DNA of 64,000 bases from contig NZ_VDUZ01000035.1 in NCBI RefSeq assembly GCF_008039615.1, positions 37,358 through 101,357 on the forward strand, read 5' to 3'. A program made the position numbers and the translations under genes. The notes beneath the pieces were generated by a model. It ran no database searches. It was given only the letters and a program-made list of their open reading frames with translations, and was not told where the DNA came from. Shown here in pieces: positions 8,492-18,891 of this stretch (within the stretch, counting starts at the first letter, position 1; each line of letters opens with the position of its first letter). The stretch comes from Vineibacter terrae (GTDB taxonomy: Bacteria > Pseudomonadota > Alphaproteobacteria > Reyranellales > Reyranellaceae).

Positions 8492-8589
8492 GTTGTCGGC
8501 ACCGGGGGTGGACGCCGAGGCCGCCAGCTTAGCCCGGAACAACAACCGCCTGCTACCGCCAGTCGCCCACAGCCGGGATCCGGGCGCCG

Positions 8590-10046
<1,457 letters not shown>

Positions 10047-10050
<4 letters not shown>

Positions 10051-11189
10051 GACGAGGGGCTCCGGGACCGTGCCGCGACGTCCGCTGTCCGCGGCCGCAT
10101 GGGCAGCATGACATTGAAGACGGTACGCCTTGGCTCGCTTTGGAACTCGACTACCCCTCCGTGGTCATTGACGATTTTGGCGACCAGCGCGAGTCCGAGA
10201 CCGGTGCCGTTGACCTTGTTTGTGACGAACGCGTCGAACAGGTTCTCGCGCAGCTCCTCGGAGATGCCCGGGCCGTTGTCCTGCACCGAGACGACCAGCG
10301 GCAGGTGGACGCGGGTGCGGGTGCCCGGCACGGCCAGCCGCACGCCCTGGCGATAGGCGGTCGACAGGATCACCTCCGCGCCCTCGCCCGAAGCCGCCTC
10401 GCAGGCGTTCTTGGCCAGGTTCAGGAACACCTGGATGAGCTGGTCGCGATTGCCCCACACATCGGGCAGCGACGGATCGTAGACCTCGACGAACCGCACG
10501 CCGCGGCCGAAGCCGTGCTCGGCCACCTTGCGCACATGGCCCAGCACCTGATGGATGTTGATCGCGGCACGCTCGACGGGCCGGCCGTCGGCGAACGCCT
10601 CCATGCGGTCGACCAGCGCCACGATGCGGTCGGTCTCCTCGCAGATGAGCTGCGTCAGCTCACGCTCGGCATCGCCGACATTCTGCTCCAGCAGCTGGGC
10701 GGCGCCGCGGATGCCGGACAGCGGGTTCTTCACCTCGTGCGCCAGCATCGAGCCCATGGCGCCGACCGAGCGCGCCGCGCCGCGATGCAGCATCTGGTTG
10801 TCGATCTTGCGCGCGATCGACTGCTCCAGCACTGAGATCGCCACGGCCCCGCCGCCGCCGTCGTGCAGCGGCGCCATGAGCAGCGCCACGAACCGGTTGC
10901 CCAGCCGCGGCGAGGACAGCGTCACGCCGTTCTCGGACACCGCCGCGCCCGACTTCATCACCTGGTCGAGCAGCGAGAAGAGCGGTGAATCGGTGGGCAG
11001 GAAATCGGCCAGCGAGCGGCCCAGCAGCATGGCGGCGCTGAGCCCAAAGAACTGCTCGGCGGCGGTGTTGGCATGCGCGATGCGCGCATGCCGGTCGACC
11101 ACGATGACGGCCTCGACAAGCGCGTCGAGGATGGCGGCGGCCGATGGCGCGCCCTGCCGATCGTCACAGCGGACGGCCGCATTCACCAT
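10047..11189 (-). CDS. ntrB: Nitrogen regulation sensor kinase NtrB
   Basis: Cytosolic kinase/phosphatase for NtrC, normally controlled by PII proteins. The 380 residues have a PAS domain (about 15-125), the H-box with phospho-histidine H151 in [18 protein letters not shown]-box NLAKNACEA and G-boxes DNGPGI and GTGLGLALV. No membrane segments are present. The ATG at 11189 shares a base with the dusB stop (TGATG), so dusB, ntrB and ntrC form a tightly coupled operon of the classical nifR3-ntrB-ntrC type. Confidence 0.96.
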
Positions 11190-12289
11190 CAAGCGGCCTC
11201 CCTCACCGGCTCCAGCTCGGCGACGACCGCGCGCGTCACGCCACGCGCGATCAGGGGCTCGTAGAAGTCCGCCAGCAGCGCGCGCACGCCGGCGGCATCG
11301 CCGGTCCGGTTGATGGCGGACCGGAACTCGGCCGACCCCGGCAACCCCTTCGAATACCAGCCGATATGCTTGCGGGCCATGCGCACGCCGGTCTGCTCGC
11401 CATAGTGCGACAGCATCGCCTCGACATGGCGCAGCAGGATCGCGTGCTGCTCATGAAGCGGCGGCTCGGGCACGCGCTCGCCGGTGCGCAGGAAATGGAT
11501 GGCCTGGTTGAGGAACCACGGCCGGCCATAGGCGCCGCGTCCGATCATGACGCCGTCGGCGCCCGACTGCGCCAGCGCCGTCGCCGCGTCGTCGAGCGTG
11601 ACGATGTCGCCGTTGACGATGACCGGCAGCGTCGTCGCCGCCTTGACCTGGCGCACGAACGCCCAGTCGGCCTGGCCCTCGTAGAACTGGCAGCGGGTGC
11701 GGCCATGCACCGTGATCATGCGGATGCCGCACTGCTCGGCGATGCGCGCCAGGTTCGGCGCGTTCTGGCTGCGCTCGTCCCAGCCCTTGCGCATCTTCAG
11801 GGTCACCGGCAGCTTCACCGCCTTGACGGTGGCCTCCAGGATGCGCGCGGCATGCGCCTCGTCGCGCATCAGCGACGAGCCGGCATGGCCGTTGACCACC
11901 TTCTTCACGGGGCAGCCGAAATTGATGTCGATGATGTCGGCGCCGCGGTCCTCGTTGAGCTTCGCGGCCTCGGCCATCACCTGCGGCTCGCAGCCCGCGA
12001 GCTGCACCGACATGGTGCCCTCCTCGGCGCTGCGCGACGCCATCAGCAGCGTCTTGCGGTTCTCGCGGATCATCGCCTGGCTGGCGATCATCTCCGACAC
12101 GACCAGGCCAGCCCCCGCACGCTTCACCAGCGCACGGAACGGCAGGTCGGTGACACCGGACATCGGTGCCAGGATGACGGGATCGTCGATCCGCACCGGA
12201 CCGACCTGGATGGGGCCGATCCGAGGGGCTGCGACGTCAGGGGACGAGCACGATGGGGGCATCGAAAGGGGTGCTGCGGCTTTGGTCAT
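11189..12289 (-). CDS. dusB: tRNA-dihydrouridine synthase B
   Basis: FMN-dependent enzyme reducing uridines to dihydrouridine in tRNA (historically NifR3). The TIM barrel contains [12 protein letters not shown], the NFGCPVKKV catalytic-cysteine motif, a KMRKGWD lysine and VHGRTR. The start chosen is the ATG at 12289, giving 366 residues; an ATG at 12262 is possible, and neither has a strong ribosome binding site. The upstream open frame crosses an AT-rich operator region and is unlikely to be coding. It is the first gene of the dusB-ntrB-ntrC operon and is divergent from ispDF. Confidence 0.94.
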   Translation of the reverse strand: MTKAAAPLSMPPSCSSPDVAAPRIGPIQVGPVRIDDPVILAPMSGVTDLPFRALVKRAGAGLVVSEMIASQAMIRENRKTLLMASRSAEEGTMSVQLAGCEPQVMAEAAKLNEDRGADIIDINFGCPVKKVVNGHAGSSLMRDEAHAARILEATVKAVKLPVTLKMRKGWDERSQNAPNLARIAEQCGIRMITVHGRTRCQFYEGQADWAFVRQVKAATTLPVIVNGDIVTLDDAATALAQSGADGVMIGRGAYGRPWFLNQAIHFLRTGERVPEPPLHEQHAILLRHVEAMLSHYGEQTGVRMARKHIGWYSKGLPGSAEFRSAINRTGDAAGVRALLADFYEPLIARGVTRAVVAELEPVREAA

Positions 12290-12291
12290 TG

Positions 12292-12335
12292 TGATCAAAT
12301 TTTGTGCATATGTTATTTTGCACAAAATTTGTGCG
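12292..12335. promoter_or_regulatory. Pair of NtrC-like boxes in the dusB / ispDF intergenic region
   Basis: Two oppositely oriented copies of TGCACAAAATTTG form 13-base arms at 12296-12308 and 12319-12331 with a 10-base AT-rich spacer. The right copy extends to TGCACAAAATTTGTGCG (12319-12335), matching the NtrC consensus TGCAC-N7-GTGCA at all but the last base. The left copy on the minus strand (TGCACAAAATTTGATCA) is a degenerate version. The boxes lie 3-46 bases before the dusB ATG and 74-117 before ispDF. A sigma70-like promoter for dusB could overlap them; no sigma54 -24/-12 element was seen. Confidence 0.7.
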
Positions 12336-12408
12336 CTCTTTCTACTCTCACTGATCCGCAGACGCAACACCGTCGACATCGCTTCCGCCCGGTAGTATTC
12401 CCGCCGGA

Positions 12409-13590
12409 ATGCCGCGCACCGTTGCCCTGATCGTCGCCGCTGGCCGTGGCCACCGGCTCGGCGGCCCCCTGCCCAAGCAATATCAGGCGATCGGCGCCCG
12501 ATCAGTCCTGCGTCAGACGCTAGAGCAATTCTCGGGCCATCCCGCTGTGGAAGCCGTCCAGGTCGTGATCGCCGCGGGCGACCGCGTGCTCTACGACGCC
12601 CAGACGGCAGGGCTGGTGCTGCGCCCCGCCTGCATTGGCGGCCCGACGCGCCAGCGTTCGGTGCTGAACGGGCTGGAGGCGCTCACCGACGAGCCGCCGC
12701 AGATCGTCACCATCCATGACGCGGCACGCCCGCTGGTGTCGGCCGACGTCATCAGCCGCACGATCGAGGCGGTCGCCGCCAGCGGCATCGCCGGCGCGGT
12801 GGCCGGGGTGCCGGTCGCCGACACGCTGAAGCGGGTCGAAGGTGGCCGAGTCGCCGCCACGGTCGACCGGCAGGGCCTGTGGCGGGCGCAGACGCCGCAA
12901 TCCTTCCGCTTCGCGCCCCTGCTGGCGGCCCACCGCGCCGTGGCGGCGCTGGGCGACAGCGACGACACGGCGCTGACCGATGACGTGGCGGTGGCGGAGC
13001 GTGCCGGACTGGAAATCGCAATGGTCGAAGGCGAAGAGCGCAACTTCAAGATCACCACCGAGGACGACCTCGCCCGGGCCCGGCGCGAGCTGGCGCTGCG
13101 CCGCGAGACCCGCATGGGCACCGGCTTCGACGTCCACGCCTTCGGCCCCGGCACGGCGGTCACCCTGTGCGGCGTCGAGATCCCGTACACGCAGGGCCTG
13201 GTCGGCCACTCGGACGCCGACGTGGCGCTGCACGCCCTGACCGACGCGCTGCTGGGCGCCGTCGCGGCCGGCGATATCGGGCAGTACTTCCCGCCCTCCG
13301 ACCCGCAATGGCGCAACGCGGCCTCGGAGCGCTTCCTGCGCCACGCCGCCGAGGTGGTCGAGCGCTCCGGCGGGCGCATCGTCAACGTCGATGTCACGCT
13401 GATCTGCGAGGCGCCCCGCGTCGGCCCCCATCGCGACCGCATGCGGGCGCGGGTCGCGGAGATCCTGGGGATCGCCGCCGGCCGGGTCGGCATCAAGGCC
13501 ACCACCACCGAGAAGCTCGGCTTCACCGGCCGCGGCGAAGGCATCGCCGTGCAGGCCGCCGCCACGGTCGAGGTCCCGGTCGAGGACTGA
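12409..13590 (+). CDS. ispDF: Bifunctional IspD/IspF (MEP isoprenoid pathway)
   Basis: Fused enzyme for steps three and five of the methylerythritol phosphate pathway. Residues 1-230 are the 2-C-methyl-D-erythritol 4-phosphate cytidylyltransferase ([26 protein letters not shown] at 104-110). Residues 236-393 are the 2,4-cyclodiphosphate synthase ([10 protein letters not shown] with metal ligands D241 and H243, [19 protein letters not shown] from 266). The fusion is typical of alphaproteobacteria. It is divergent from dusB across a 119-base gap that holds the NtrC-like boxes. Confidence 0.96.
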   Translation: MPRTVALIVAAGRGHRLGGPLPKQYQAIGARSVLRQTLEQFSGHPAVEAVQVVIAAGDRVLYDAQTAGLVLRPACIGGPTRQRSVLNGLEALTDEPPQIVTIHDAARPLVSADVISRTIEAVAASGIAGAVAGVPVADTLKRVEGGRVAATVDRQGLWRAQTPQSFRFAPLLAAHRAVAALGDSDDTALTDDVAVAERAGLEIAMVEGEERNFKITTEDDLARARRELALRRETRMGTGFDVHAFGPGTAVTLCGVEIPYTQGLVGHSDADVALHALTDALLGAVAAGDIGQYFPPSDPQWRNAASERFLRHAAEVVERSGGRIVNVDVTLICEAPRVGPHRDRMRARVAEILGIAAGRVGIKATTTEKLGFTGRGEGIAVQAAATVEVPVED

Positions 13591-13782
13591 CGGCGTCGCG
13601 CGTTCGAGAAACGCGTGACGAAAACGACAACAACGACAGAAAGTCGGCTGCGCCACCCCCGCCTCCGCCGATGCCACCACGCGAGGCGCCCTATATGGCG
13701 CCGCCGCGGCCGCGGACAACGGAACGAAATCAGGCGTCGCCGATTTTTTTCGGCCAGAAGCTGCTACGGCGTGGAACATCTT

Positions 13783-13915
13783 CCCTCCCCAACGAAGTTG
13801 GGGAGGTGCCCCGAAGGGGCGGAGGGGAGCCGACGTGGTCTCTCAATCGAAACACCACGTGCGCTCCCCCTCCGGCCTTCGGCCACCTCCCCCAGCGCAA
13901 GCGCCAGGGGAGGAA
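13783..13915. repeat. Intergenic palindromic repeat, family B copy 2
   Basis: Same module order as at 4661, bounded by CCCTCCCC and GGGGAGG hairpins. It occupies the end of the 334-base gap between the convergent ispDF and glutathione transferase genes. The rest of the gap (13591-13782) shows only a short GGCGCC-ctatat-GGCGCC palindrome and no recognisable gene. Confidence 0.85.
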
Positions 13916-13924
13916 GAAATGCCG

Positions 13925-14560
13925 TCACACCCCGCTGGGCATCACCTCGTCGGCAGCGGGCCGTGTCTTCTGGAGCTCGGCCTCGCTTTCGCAGCGATCG
14001 GAGAAGCGCTCCAGGGCGGGATAGCGGCCGGTGGGAAAGGCGTCGGGCACGCGCAGCTTCAGATAGCCGAGCATGGCGCCGACCATGATGTCGGGCTGCA
14101 TCAGGCGCGATCCCAGCAGCCACGGCGCCGGCTCGAGCGTCTCCAGCACGCCCAGCGCGCTCGCCAGCTGCTCGGCGCAGCGGTCGAGCCAGGGCTGGTG
14201 GATCTTGTCGGCCGGCCGCAGCAGGCGCTCGTAGGCGATGGCGCCGGCCTTGTCGACGGCACCGGCGCCCAGCGCGCTGATGCGCAGCGCCTGGCGCCGG
14301 GCGGCGCCGGCAGACGGCAACAGCGCACGGTCCGGGCCGACGACCTGATCGATGTGATCCAGGATCGCCGCCGAATCGATCAGCACCTCGCCGTCATCGA
14401 GCACCAGCGACGGAATGCGCCCCAGCGGATTCACCCGGCGCATCGCCGCGGCATCGGCGAAGACGCTGCGCGTGTCACGCTCGAACGGCAGGTCCAGCTT
14501 GTGCAGGGAGATGGCGACGCGGCGTACGAACGGCGAGTCGTACTGGCCGACCAGGATCAT
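13925..14560 (-). CDS. Glutathione S-transferase family protein
   Basis: Thioredoxin-fold N-terminal domain (MILVGQYDSPFVRRVAISLHKL, then NPLGRIPSLVLDDG and the gamma-glutamyl binding ES/DS equivalent IDSAAILDHID) followed by an all-helical C-terminal domain; 211 residues. Y8, S10 or nearby residues would be the catalytic position. The ATG at 14560 is chosen because AAGGAGGA lies 6 bases upstream; the longer frame adds 12 unrelated residues. It is divergent from pncC. The substrate is unknown. Confidence 0.88.
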   Translation of the reverse strand: MILVGQYDSPFVRRVAISLHKLDLPFERDTRSVFADAAAMRRVNPLGRIPSLVLDDGEVLIDSAAILDHIDQVVGPDRALLPSAGAARRQALRISALGAGAVDKAGAIAYERLLRPADKIHQPWLDRCAEQLASALGVLETLEPAPWLLGSRLMQPDIMVGAMLGYLKLRVPDAFPTGRYPALERFSDRCESEAELQKTRPAADEVMPSGV

Positions 14561-14640
14561 GCAGTCCTCCTTGCGGGCGGTGCCCGGGTTCGACAAGCCC
14601 TCCCTGGGAGCTTACACACAGGCCTTGGACAGGGGATGTC

Positions 14641-15129
14641 ATGTTTTCACAGCCCATTCGCCAGACCGCAACCGACCTGCTCGAGCGCTACCGCCGCGCC
14701 GGCCTCAGGATCGCGACCGCCGAATCCTGCACCGGCGGCCTGGTCGCCGCGGCGCTGACGGCCATCGCCGGCTCCTCGGACGTGGTCGAGCGCGGCTTCG
14801 TGACCTACACCAACGACGCCAAGGAGCAGCAGCTCGGCGTGCCCCGCCTCGCTCTGCTCGCCTACGGCGCGGTGAGCGAGCCCGTGGCACGCGCCATGGC
14901 CGAAGGGGCGCTGCGCGAATCGCTGGCGGATGTCGCGGTGTCGGTGACGGGCATCGCCGGCCCCGGCGGGGCGACGGCCGACAAGCCGGTGGGGCTGGTG
15001 CATTTCGGCGCCGCGCGGCGCGGCCATGCGACCCTGGTCGAGCGCCACGTGTTCCCCGGCGATCGCGATGCCGTGCGCGCCGCCGCCCTGGCCACCGCCC
15101 TCGCCCTGCTGGGACGCAGCCTGGGGTGA
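14641..15129 (+). CDS. pncC: CinA C-terminal domain protein (nicotinamide-nucleotide amidase)
   Basis: Stand-alone CinA C-terminal domain, 162 residues, expected to deamidate NMN to nicotinate mononucleotide in NAD recycling. Diagnostic motifs are AESCTGGLVAAALT with candidate nucleophile S29, and SVTGIAGPGG(A). The longer CinA N-terminal molybdopterin-binding-like domain is absent, as in E. coli PncC (YgaD). In related genomes a cinA-like gene lies in this same lipA-ratA-ispDF neighbourhood. Confidence 0.92.
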   Translation: MFSQPIRQTATDLLERYRRAGLRIATAESCTGGLVAAALTAIAGSSDVVERGFVTYTNDAKEQQLGVPRLALLAYGAVSEPVARAMAEGALRESLADVAVSVTGIAGPGGATADKPVGLVHFGAARRGHATLVERHVFPGDRDAVRAAALATALALLGRSLG

Positions 15130-15165
15130 GGCGTCTGTCGACCTCAGCTCACGCGGCTACATTTT

Positions 15166-15255
15166 CCGTCATCCCGAGCGCAGCGAGGGATCCCCTGCGG
15201 CAAGGCGCACGGTGCGCCATTCGCGGGAGATCCCTCGCTGCGCTCGGGATGACGG
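15166..15255. repeat. Palindromic repeat, family A copy 1
   Basis: Terminal inverted repeats GTCATCCCGAGCGCAGCGAG and CTCGCTGCGCTCGGGATGAC enclose a GGGATCTCC / GGAGATCCC pair and a short GGCGCACGGTGCGCC core. This is the most frequent repeat in the window. Here it lies between the convergent pncC and methyltransferase genes, where its hairpin could end transcription from both sides. Confidence 0.9.
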
Positions 15256-15303
15256 AAGGGCGCAATCGCCCTGCCCTCGAAGGACGCTTGGGATGAGAGA
15301 AGC

Positions 15304-16095
15304 TCAGCGGCGGGCGATCAGCGCATCGGATTCGACGACCTCGACGACGGCGCCGTTGCGGGCGTGCACGGTCATCACCTCGCGGATCGCCTGGGCCAGC
15401 CCGTCGGCCTTCTCGCCGATCTTGCCGCGCGACGTGCTCGACATGGAGAGCGCCCGCTCGACCAGGCTCTCGACCGCGGTCTGGCGCCGCTCGATGATGC
15501 CGACGGTCTCGAGCTGGTTGAAGACCGAATCGAGCAGCACCGCCTCGTGCCGGATCCAATCCGACGAGCGACGCAGGCTGCGGTGCATGTCGTCGGCAGC
15601 GAAGCGATCGATCAGCGCCCGATAGTCGTCGAGCCAGGCATTGTCCGGCACCCGGGGATGGCTGTCGCCGAACAGCACGACGGCGCCGTCGGGCACGATC
15701 ATGGTGTCGAGCCGCCGCAGGGTGTCGACGCGATCCATCCAATGGAAGGCGCGGCCGATCGTGACGATGCGGATCGGGCCCAGCGACGGCGCCAGATCGT
15801 ACGAGCTGCCGTTGACGAACGACACATCCACCTTCGCCGCGGCCGCGGCCGCCGCCGCGACGCGCAGCATCTCGGGCTCGGGGTCCATGGCCGTCACGCT
15901 GCCGGCGAAGGACGCGAAGGCGACGGCAAGCTGGCCGGGTCCGCAGCCCAGGTCCAGCACCCTGTCGGCATCGCGCAGGCCGCAAAGCTCGACCACGCGC
16001 TTGATCAGGCGCGGCGCGTAGGCCGGGCGCCCGGCAAGATAGTATGCCGCCGTCGACTGGAACCGATGCGGCTCGAACGGAATCGGGGTCGGCAT
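15304..16095 (-). CDS. Class I SAM-dependent methyltransferase
   Basis: 263-residue methyltransferase with SAM motif I VLDLGCGPGQLAVAFA (about 45-60), an acidic motif II (VTAMDPEPEML) and the motif IRIVTIGRAFHWMDR, typical of small-molecule methyltransferases of the methyltransferase-11/25 type. The ATG at 16095 follows GGAGG; the 90 residues upstream of it in the open frame look non-coding. The acceptor is unknown. It interrupts the usual ratA-pncC neighbourhood and may be a lineage-specific insertion. Confidence 0.85.
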   Translation of the reverse strand: MPTPIPFEPHRFQSTAAYYLAGRPAYAPRLIKRVVELCGLRDADRVLDLGCGPGQLAVAFASFAGSVTAMDPEPEMLRVAAAAAAAAKVDVSFVNGSSYDLAPSLGPIRIVTIGRAFHWMDRVDTLRRLDTMIVPDGAVVLFGDSHPRVPDNAWLDDYRALIDRFAADDMHRSLRRSSDWIRHEAVLLDSVFNQLETVGIIERRQTAVESLVERALSMSSTSRGKIGEKADGLAQAIREVMTVHARNGAVVEVVESDALIARR

Positions 16096-16190
16096 CGCGT
16101 GGCCTCCGGCAATAAGGGTGCTGCGGCCGGCCAGGATGAGGCTGACCGCGGTCCGCGACAAGCGGCCGCAGCGTGAAAGGCTGCCGGCGC

Positions 16191-16643
16191 CTATGCGGCA
16201 ACCTTGCCGTAGAGCTTGGCGGCGCGGCTTTCGAAGGCAGCCACCATGCGTCGCACGGCCTCGTGGAAGAGCAGCTCGATCGTGGCCTGCAGCAGCTTCG
16301 AGCGGAACTCGAACTCGACGTGGAAGTCGACCTCGCATCCCTTGGCATGGGGATGGAAGATCCAATAGTTCATCAGGTGCTTGAACGGGCCGTCGGCATA
16401 GACCGTGTCGATGCGCGGACCGCCTGCAGCGTCCGGCGACAGCGTCACCCTCGAGGTGAAGCGCTCGCGAAAGACACGGAAGCCGATCGCCAGGTCGGCG
16501 ACGATCAGCCGCTCGCTGCGCTCACGCACCCGCGCCGCGATGCACCAGGGCAGGAACTCCGGATACTTCTCGACGTCGCTCACCAGGTCGTAAAGCTGCT
16601 GGGGCGTGTACGGCAGCACGCGTCGCTCGCTGTGGGTCGGCAT
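16191..16643 (-). CDS. Coq10/RatA-type START-domain protein
   Basis: 150-residue SRPBCC (START) domain protein of the RatA/Coq10 family, with N-terminal RRVLPYTPQQLYDLVSDVEKYPEFLPWC and the C-terminal helix FHEAVRRMVAAFESRAAKLYG. Bacterial members are annotated RatA after an E. coli ribosome-association report, while mitochondrial Coq10 binds ubiquinone; in alphaproteobacteria the ubiquinone-binding role is plausible. It lies 59 bases downstream of lipA on the same strand, a conserved pairing. Confidence 0.9.
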   Translation of the reverse strand: MPTHSERRVLPYTPQQLYDLVSDVEKYPEFLPWCIAARVRERSERLIVADLAIGFRVFRERFTSRVTLSPDAAGGPRIDTVYADGPFKHLMNYWIFHPHAKGCEVDFHVEFEFRSKLLQATIELLFHEAVRRMVAAFESRAAKLYGKVAA

Positions 16644-16702
16644 CGGTCAGCGCGCCGAGCTGCTTCGGATCATGCGCGCCGGTGCCTGGTGCTGCCGTCC
16701 CG

Positions 16703-17668
16703 TCATGCCGAGGCCGCCAGCCTGGCCTGCCGTGCGGCGCGCAGCCGCGCGAAATCATCGCCAGCGTGGTAGCTCGACCGTGTCAGGGGGGTCGCCGAGA
16801 CCATCAGGAAGCCCTTGCCGCGCGCCATCGCAGCGAGCTGGGCAAACTCGTCGGGCGTCCAGAAGCGGTCGACGGCGGCATGCTTGGGGGTTGGCTGCAG
16901 GTATTGGCCGATGGTGAGGAAATCGACATCGGCGGCGCGCAGGTCGTCCATCACCTGGCCGATCTCCGCCCGCGTCTCGCCCAGCCCCACCATGAGGCCG
17001 GACTTGGTGAAGCTCGACGGGTCGATCTCCTTCACCCGTGCCAGCAGCTGCAGGGAGGTGAAATAGCGGGCGCCCGGCCGGATGGTGGGATAGAGCCGCG
17101 GCACCGTCTCGAGATTGTGGTTGAAGACATCGGGGCTGGCCGCCACGACGGTCTCGATGGCGCCCGGCTTGCGCAGGAAGTCGGGGGTCAGGATCTCGAC
17201 CGTGGTGCCCGGCGCGGCGCCGTGGATCGCCGTGATGACGGCCGCGAAATGCGCCGCGCCGCCGTCATCGAGGTCGTCCCGGTCGACCGAGGTCACCACC
17301 ACGTGGTGCAGCCCGAGCTTCTGCACGGCCTCGGCGACGTTGCCCGGCTCATGCGGGTTCAATGCCCCGGGCAGGCCGGTCTTGACGTTGCAGAAGGCGC
17401 AGGCCCGCGTGCAGGTGTCGCCCATGATCATGAAGGTGGCGTGCTTGAGCTTCCAGCACTCGCCGATATTGGGGCAGGCCGCCTCCTCGCAGACGGTCGA
17501 AAGACCATACTGGCGCATCAGGCGCTTGGTCTCGGCGTATTCCGGCGAATTGGGCGCCTTGACGCGGATCCAGTCGGGCTTGCGCGCCACCGGGTTGTCC
17601 GGCCGGTGCGCCTTCTCGGGATGGCGCTCGGCCCGCGCCAGCACCGGCTTGTCGAGGGTGGTGTCCAT
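16703..17668 (-). CDS. lipA: Lipoyl synthase
   Basis: Radical-SAM enzyme inserting two sulfurs into the octanoyl group on lipoyl domains such as those of PdhB and PdhC encoded nearby. The 321 residues carry the auxiliary-cluster cysteines C60, C65, C71 ([12 protein letters not shown]) and the radical-SAM cysteines C86, C90, C93 (CTRACAFC), plus the C-terminal RSSYHA serine motif. The ATG at 17668 gives the family's usual length; the upstream open frame runs through repeat DNA. Confidence 0.97.
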   Translation of the reverse strand: MDTTLDKPVLARAERHPEKAHRPDNPVARKPDWIRVKAPNSPEYAETKRLMRQYGLSTVCEEAACPNIGECWKLKHATFMIMGDTCTRACAFCNVKTGLPGALNPHEPGNVAEAVQKLGLHHVVVTSVDRDDLDDGGAAHFAAVITAIHGAAPGTTVEILTPDFLRKPGAIETVVAASPDVFNHNLETVPRLYPTIRPGARYFTSLQLLARVKEIDPSSFTKSGLMVGLGETRAEIGQVMDDLRAADVDFLTIGQYLQPTPKHAAVDRFWTPDEFAQLAAMARGKGFLMVSATPLTRSSYHAGDDFARLRAARQARLAASA

Positions 17669-17726
17669 GATCGTAGAGGTGAGCCTTCGCCGCACGGGCG
17701 TCAAGTCGCCTTTGGCTCGCCCTTTT

Positions 17727-17811
17727 TGGACCGCGGGCGTCCACGCCCGCAATCGCCCTGAGCGCAAGCGGAGGGCGACCGTGAGCGCGCATGGACGCGC
17801 GCGGCCCGAAA
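17727..17811. repeat. Palindromic repeat, family C copy 1 (diverged)
   Basis: Family C has terminal inverted repeats of the form TTCGGACCGCGCGCGTCCAC. This copy starts TTGGACCGCGGGCGTCCACG and ends ATGGACGCGCGCGGCCCGAA, with some divergence. Together with the adjacent family A copy it fills most of the 338-base gap between lipA and the toxin gene. Confidence 0.8.
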
Positions 17812-17844
17812 GCTGGTACCTGGAAGCGGTGGACGCTGATACAC

Positions 17845-17965
17845 CCGTCATCCCGAGCGCCCCTTCGACAGGCTCAGGAGAGGGATCTCCTGCGAGAGAC
17901 GCACAGTGCGCCATTCGCGGGAGATCCCTCTCCTGAGCCTGTCGAAGGGGCGCTCGGGATGACAG
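17845..17965. repeat. Palindromic repeat, family A copy 2 (long variant)
   Basis: Ends match the family A termini, but each arm also contains CCCTTCGACAGGCTCAGGAG or its complement, giving a longer hairpin than copy 1. The same long-arm variant occurs in one arm at 48819 and 57455. Confidence 0.88.
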
Positions 17966-18006
17966 TCACGACTCACCTGTAACCGATGGCCGGCACCACA
18001 GCTCCG

Positions 18007-18429
18007 CTACGCAACGAGCCATGGGTTGATGGTCCTCACGCCGGCGGCCTTGAAGGGTGCATGGTCGCGAGTCGCCACGGCAAAACCATGCGCGACGGCG
18101 ATCGCGGCGATCTGGCCATCCGCCATCGAGATTGCGTGGCCTGCCTTCCGGGCGCGGCCGATCAGCGGCGCATAGACGGTCGCCGCTTTCTGATCGAAGG
18201 CCAGGATTCGCTCCCCAAACAACCGGAAAAGCAATTCGGACAGAGCTGCGTCGAGCCCCTGCTTGCGCTTGCCCCGGGGCAGAATTTCAATTCCGACCAG
18301 CAGCTCTGCGAGACTGGTCGTCGTCAGGTAGAGCGTTTCCGCAGCCTGCTGATCCAACCACGCCAGGACGCCTGCATGCCCCTCGCGCTTCATCGGCTCG
18401 GAAACAACATTGGTGTCCAGGACGATCAT
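18007..18429 (-). CDS. PIN-domain toxin (FitB/VapC type)
   Basis: 140-residue PIN-domain ribonuclease, the toxin of a type II toxin-antitoxin pair. The acidic active-site residues are D5 (VLDTNVVSE), E42 (AELLVGIE), D104 (SMADGQIAAIA) and D122 (TRDHAPF). The sequence is closest in pattern to FitB and related VapC proteins. Its start overlaps the antitoxin stop by four bases (ATGA). The pair sits between lipA and lpdA, which are usually close neighbours, so it is probably an insertion. Confidence 0.92.
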   Translation of the reverse strand: MIVLDTNVVSEPMKREGHAGVLAWLDQQAAETLYLTTTSLAELLVGIEILPRGKRKQGLDAALSELLFRLFGERILAFDQKAATVYAPLIGRARKAGHAISMADGQIAAIAVAHGFAVATRDHAPFKAAGVRTINPWLVA

Positions 18430-18665
18430 TCAAACGTCCCCGGCTCGGGCGGCGTCTGGTCACGCTCGATATCGAGATCGACGCCGCCGAACCGACGGCC
18501 GAAGGCCGCGAGCTCCGAGCCGATCTTGATCCGATCCTTGGGATGCACGGCCTCTTCCAGAATGATCCGCACTTCCGCCTCCGTGCTGCGTCCGTGCTGC
18601 GCTGCGCGCCGCTTGAGCGCGCGGTGCGTCGCTTCGGAGAGGTTTCGAACGGTGATGGCGGCCAT
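18426..18665 (-). CDS. Ribbon-helix-helix antitoxin (FitA/VapB type)
   Basis: 79-residue antitoxin with an N-terminal Arc-like ribbon-helix-helix (AAITVRNLSEATHRALKRRAAQHGRSTEAEVRIILEEAV) and a C-terminal tail (GGVDLDIERDQTPPEPGTFE) that would wrap the PIN toxin. The ATG at 18665 is followed four bases into the leader by a GTGATATCAC palindrome, and a second TGATATCA lies 31 bases further up, so autorepression is expected. Confidence 0.92.
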   Translation of the reverse strand: MAAITVRNLSEATHRALKRRAAQHGRSTEAEVRIILEEAVHPKDRIKIGSELAAFGRRFGGVDLDIERDQTPPEPGTFE

Positions 18666-18666
18666 T

Positions 18667-18706
18667 GTGATATCACTCCCAAAGGAATCACATCACGTTG
18701 ATATCA
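18667..18706. promoter_or_regulatory. Twin operator of the toxin-antitoxin operon
   Basis: GTGATATCAC (18667-18676, perfect palindrome) and TGATATCA (18699-18706) share the core TGATATCA, with centres 31 bases apart, about three helical turns. Both lie directly upstream of the antitoxin ATG in locally AT-rich DNA. This is the arrangement expected for a tetrameric FitAB-type autorepressor. Confidence 0.7.
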
Positions 18707-18783
18707 TTTTTTCCATCTGATAGCAAAGCGGCTCATGCGAGGGACGAGATATGCTCCTCCAGCCTACGCGGGTCGGTGACACA

Positions 18784-18871
18784 CCGTCATCCCGAGCGCA
18801 GCGAGGGATCTCCCGCGAAGGACGCACGGTGCGCCATTCGCGGGAGATCCCTCGCTGCGCTCGGGATGACA
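18784..18871. repeat. Palindromic repeat, family A copy 3
   Basis: Canonical family A copy with both terminal arms and the GCGCACGGTGCGCC core, between the unknown gene at 18892 and the toxin-antitoxin operon. Confidence 0.9.
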
Positions 18872-18891
18872 GGAGGCTCAGACAGTCGCGG

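Noticed and set aside
12309..12379. N-terminal extension of DusB through the AT-rich region
   Set aside because: The longer frame would run through the inverted-repeat operator and add residues unlike any DusB N-terminus; the ATG at 12289 or 12262 is more plausible.
13700..13760. Terminator after ispDF at the T-run near 13742
   Set aside because: The stem before the seven T's is only four to five pairs with a poor loop; not convincing enough to list.
15166..15255. Family A repeats as insertion sequences or CRISPR repeats
   Set aside because: They encode no transposase, have no evident target duplication and are scattered singly, not in regularly spaced arrays.
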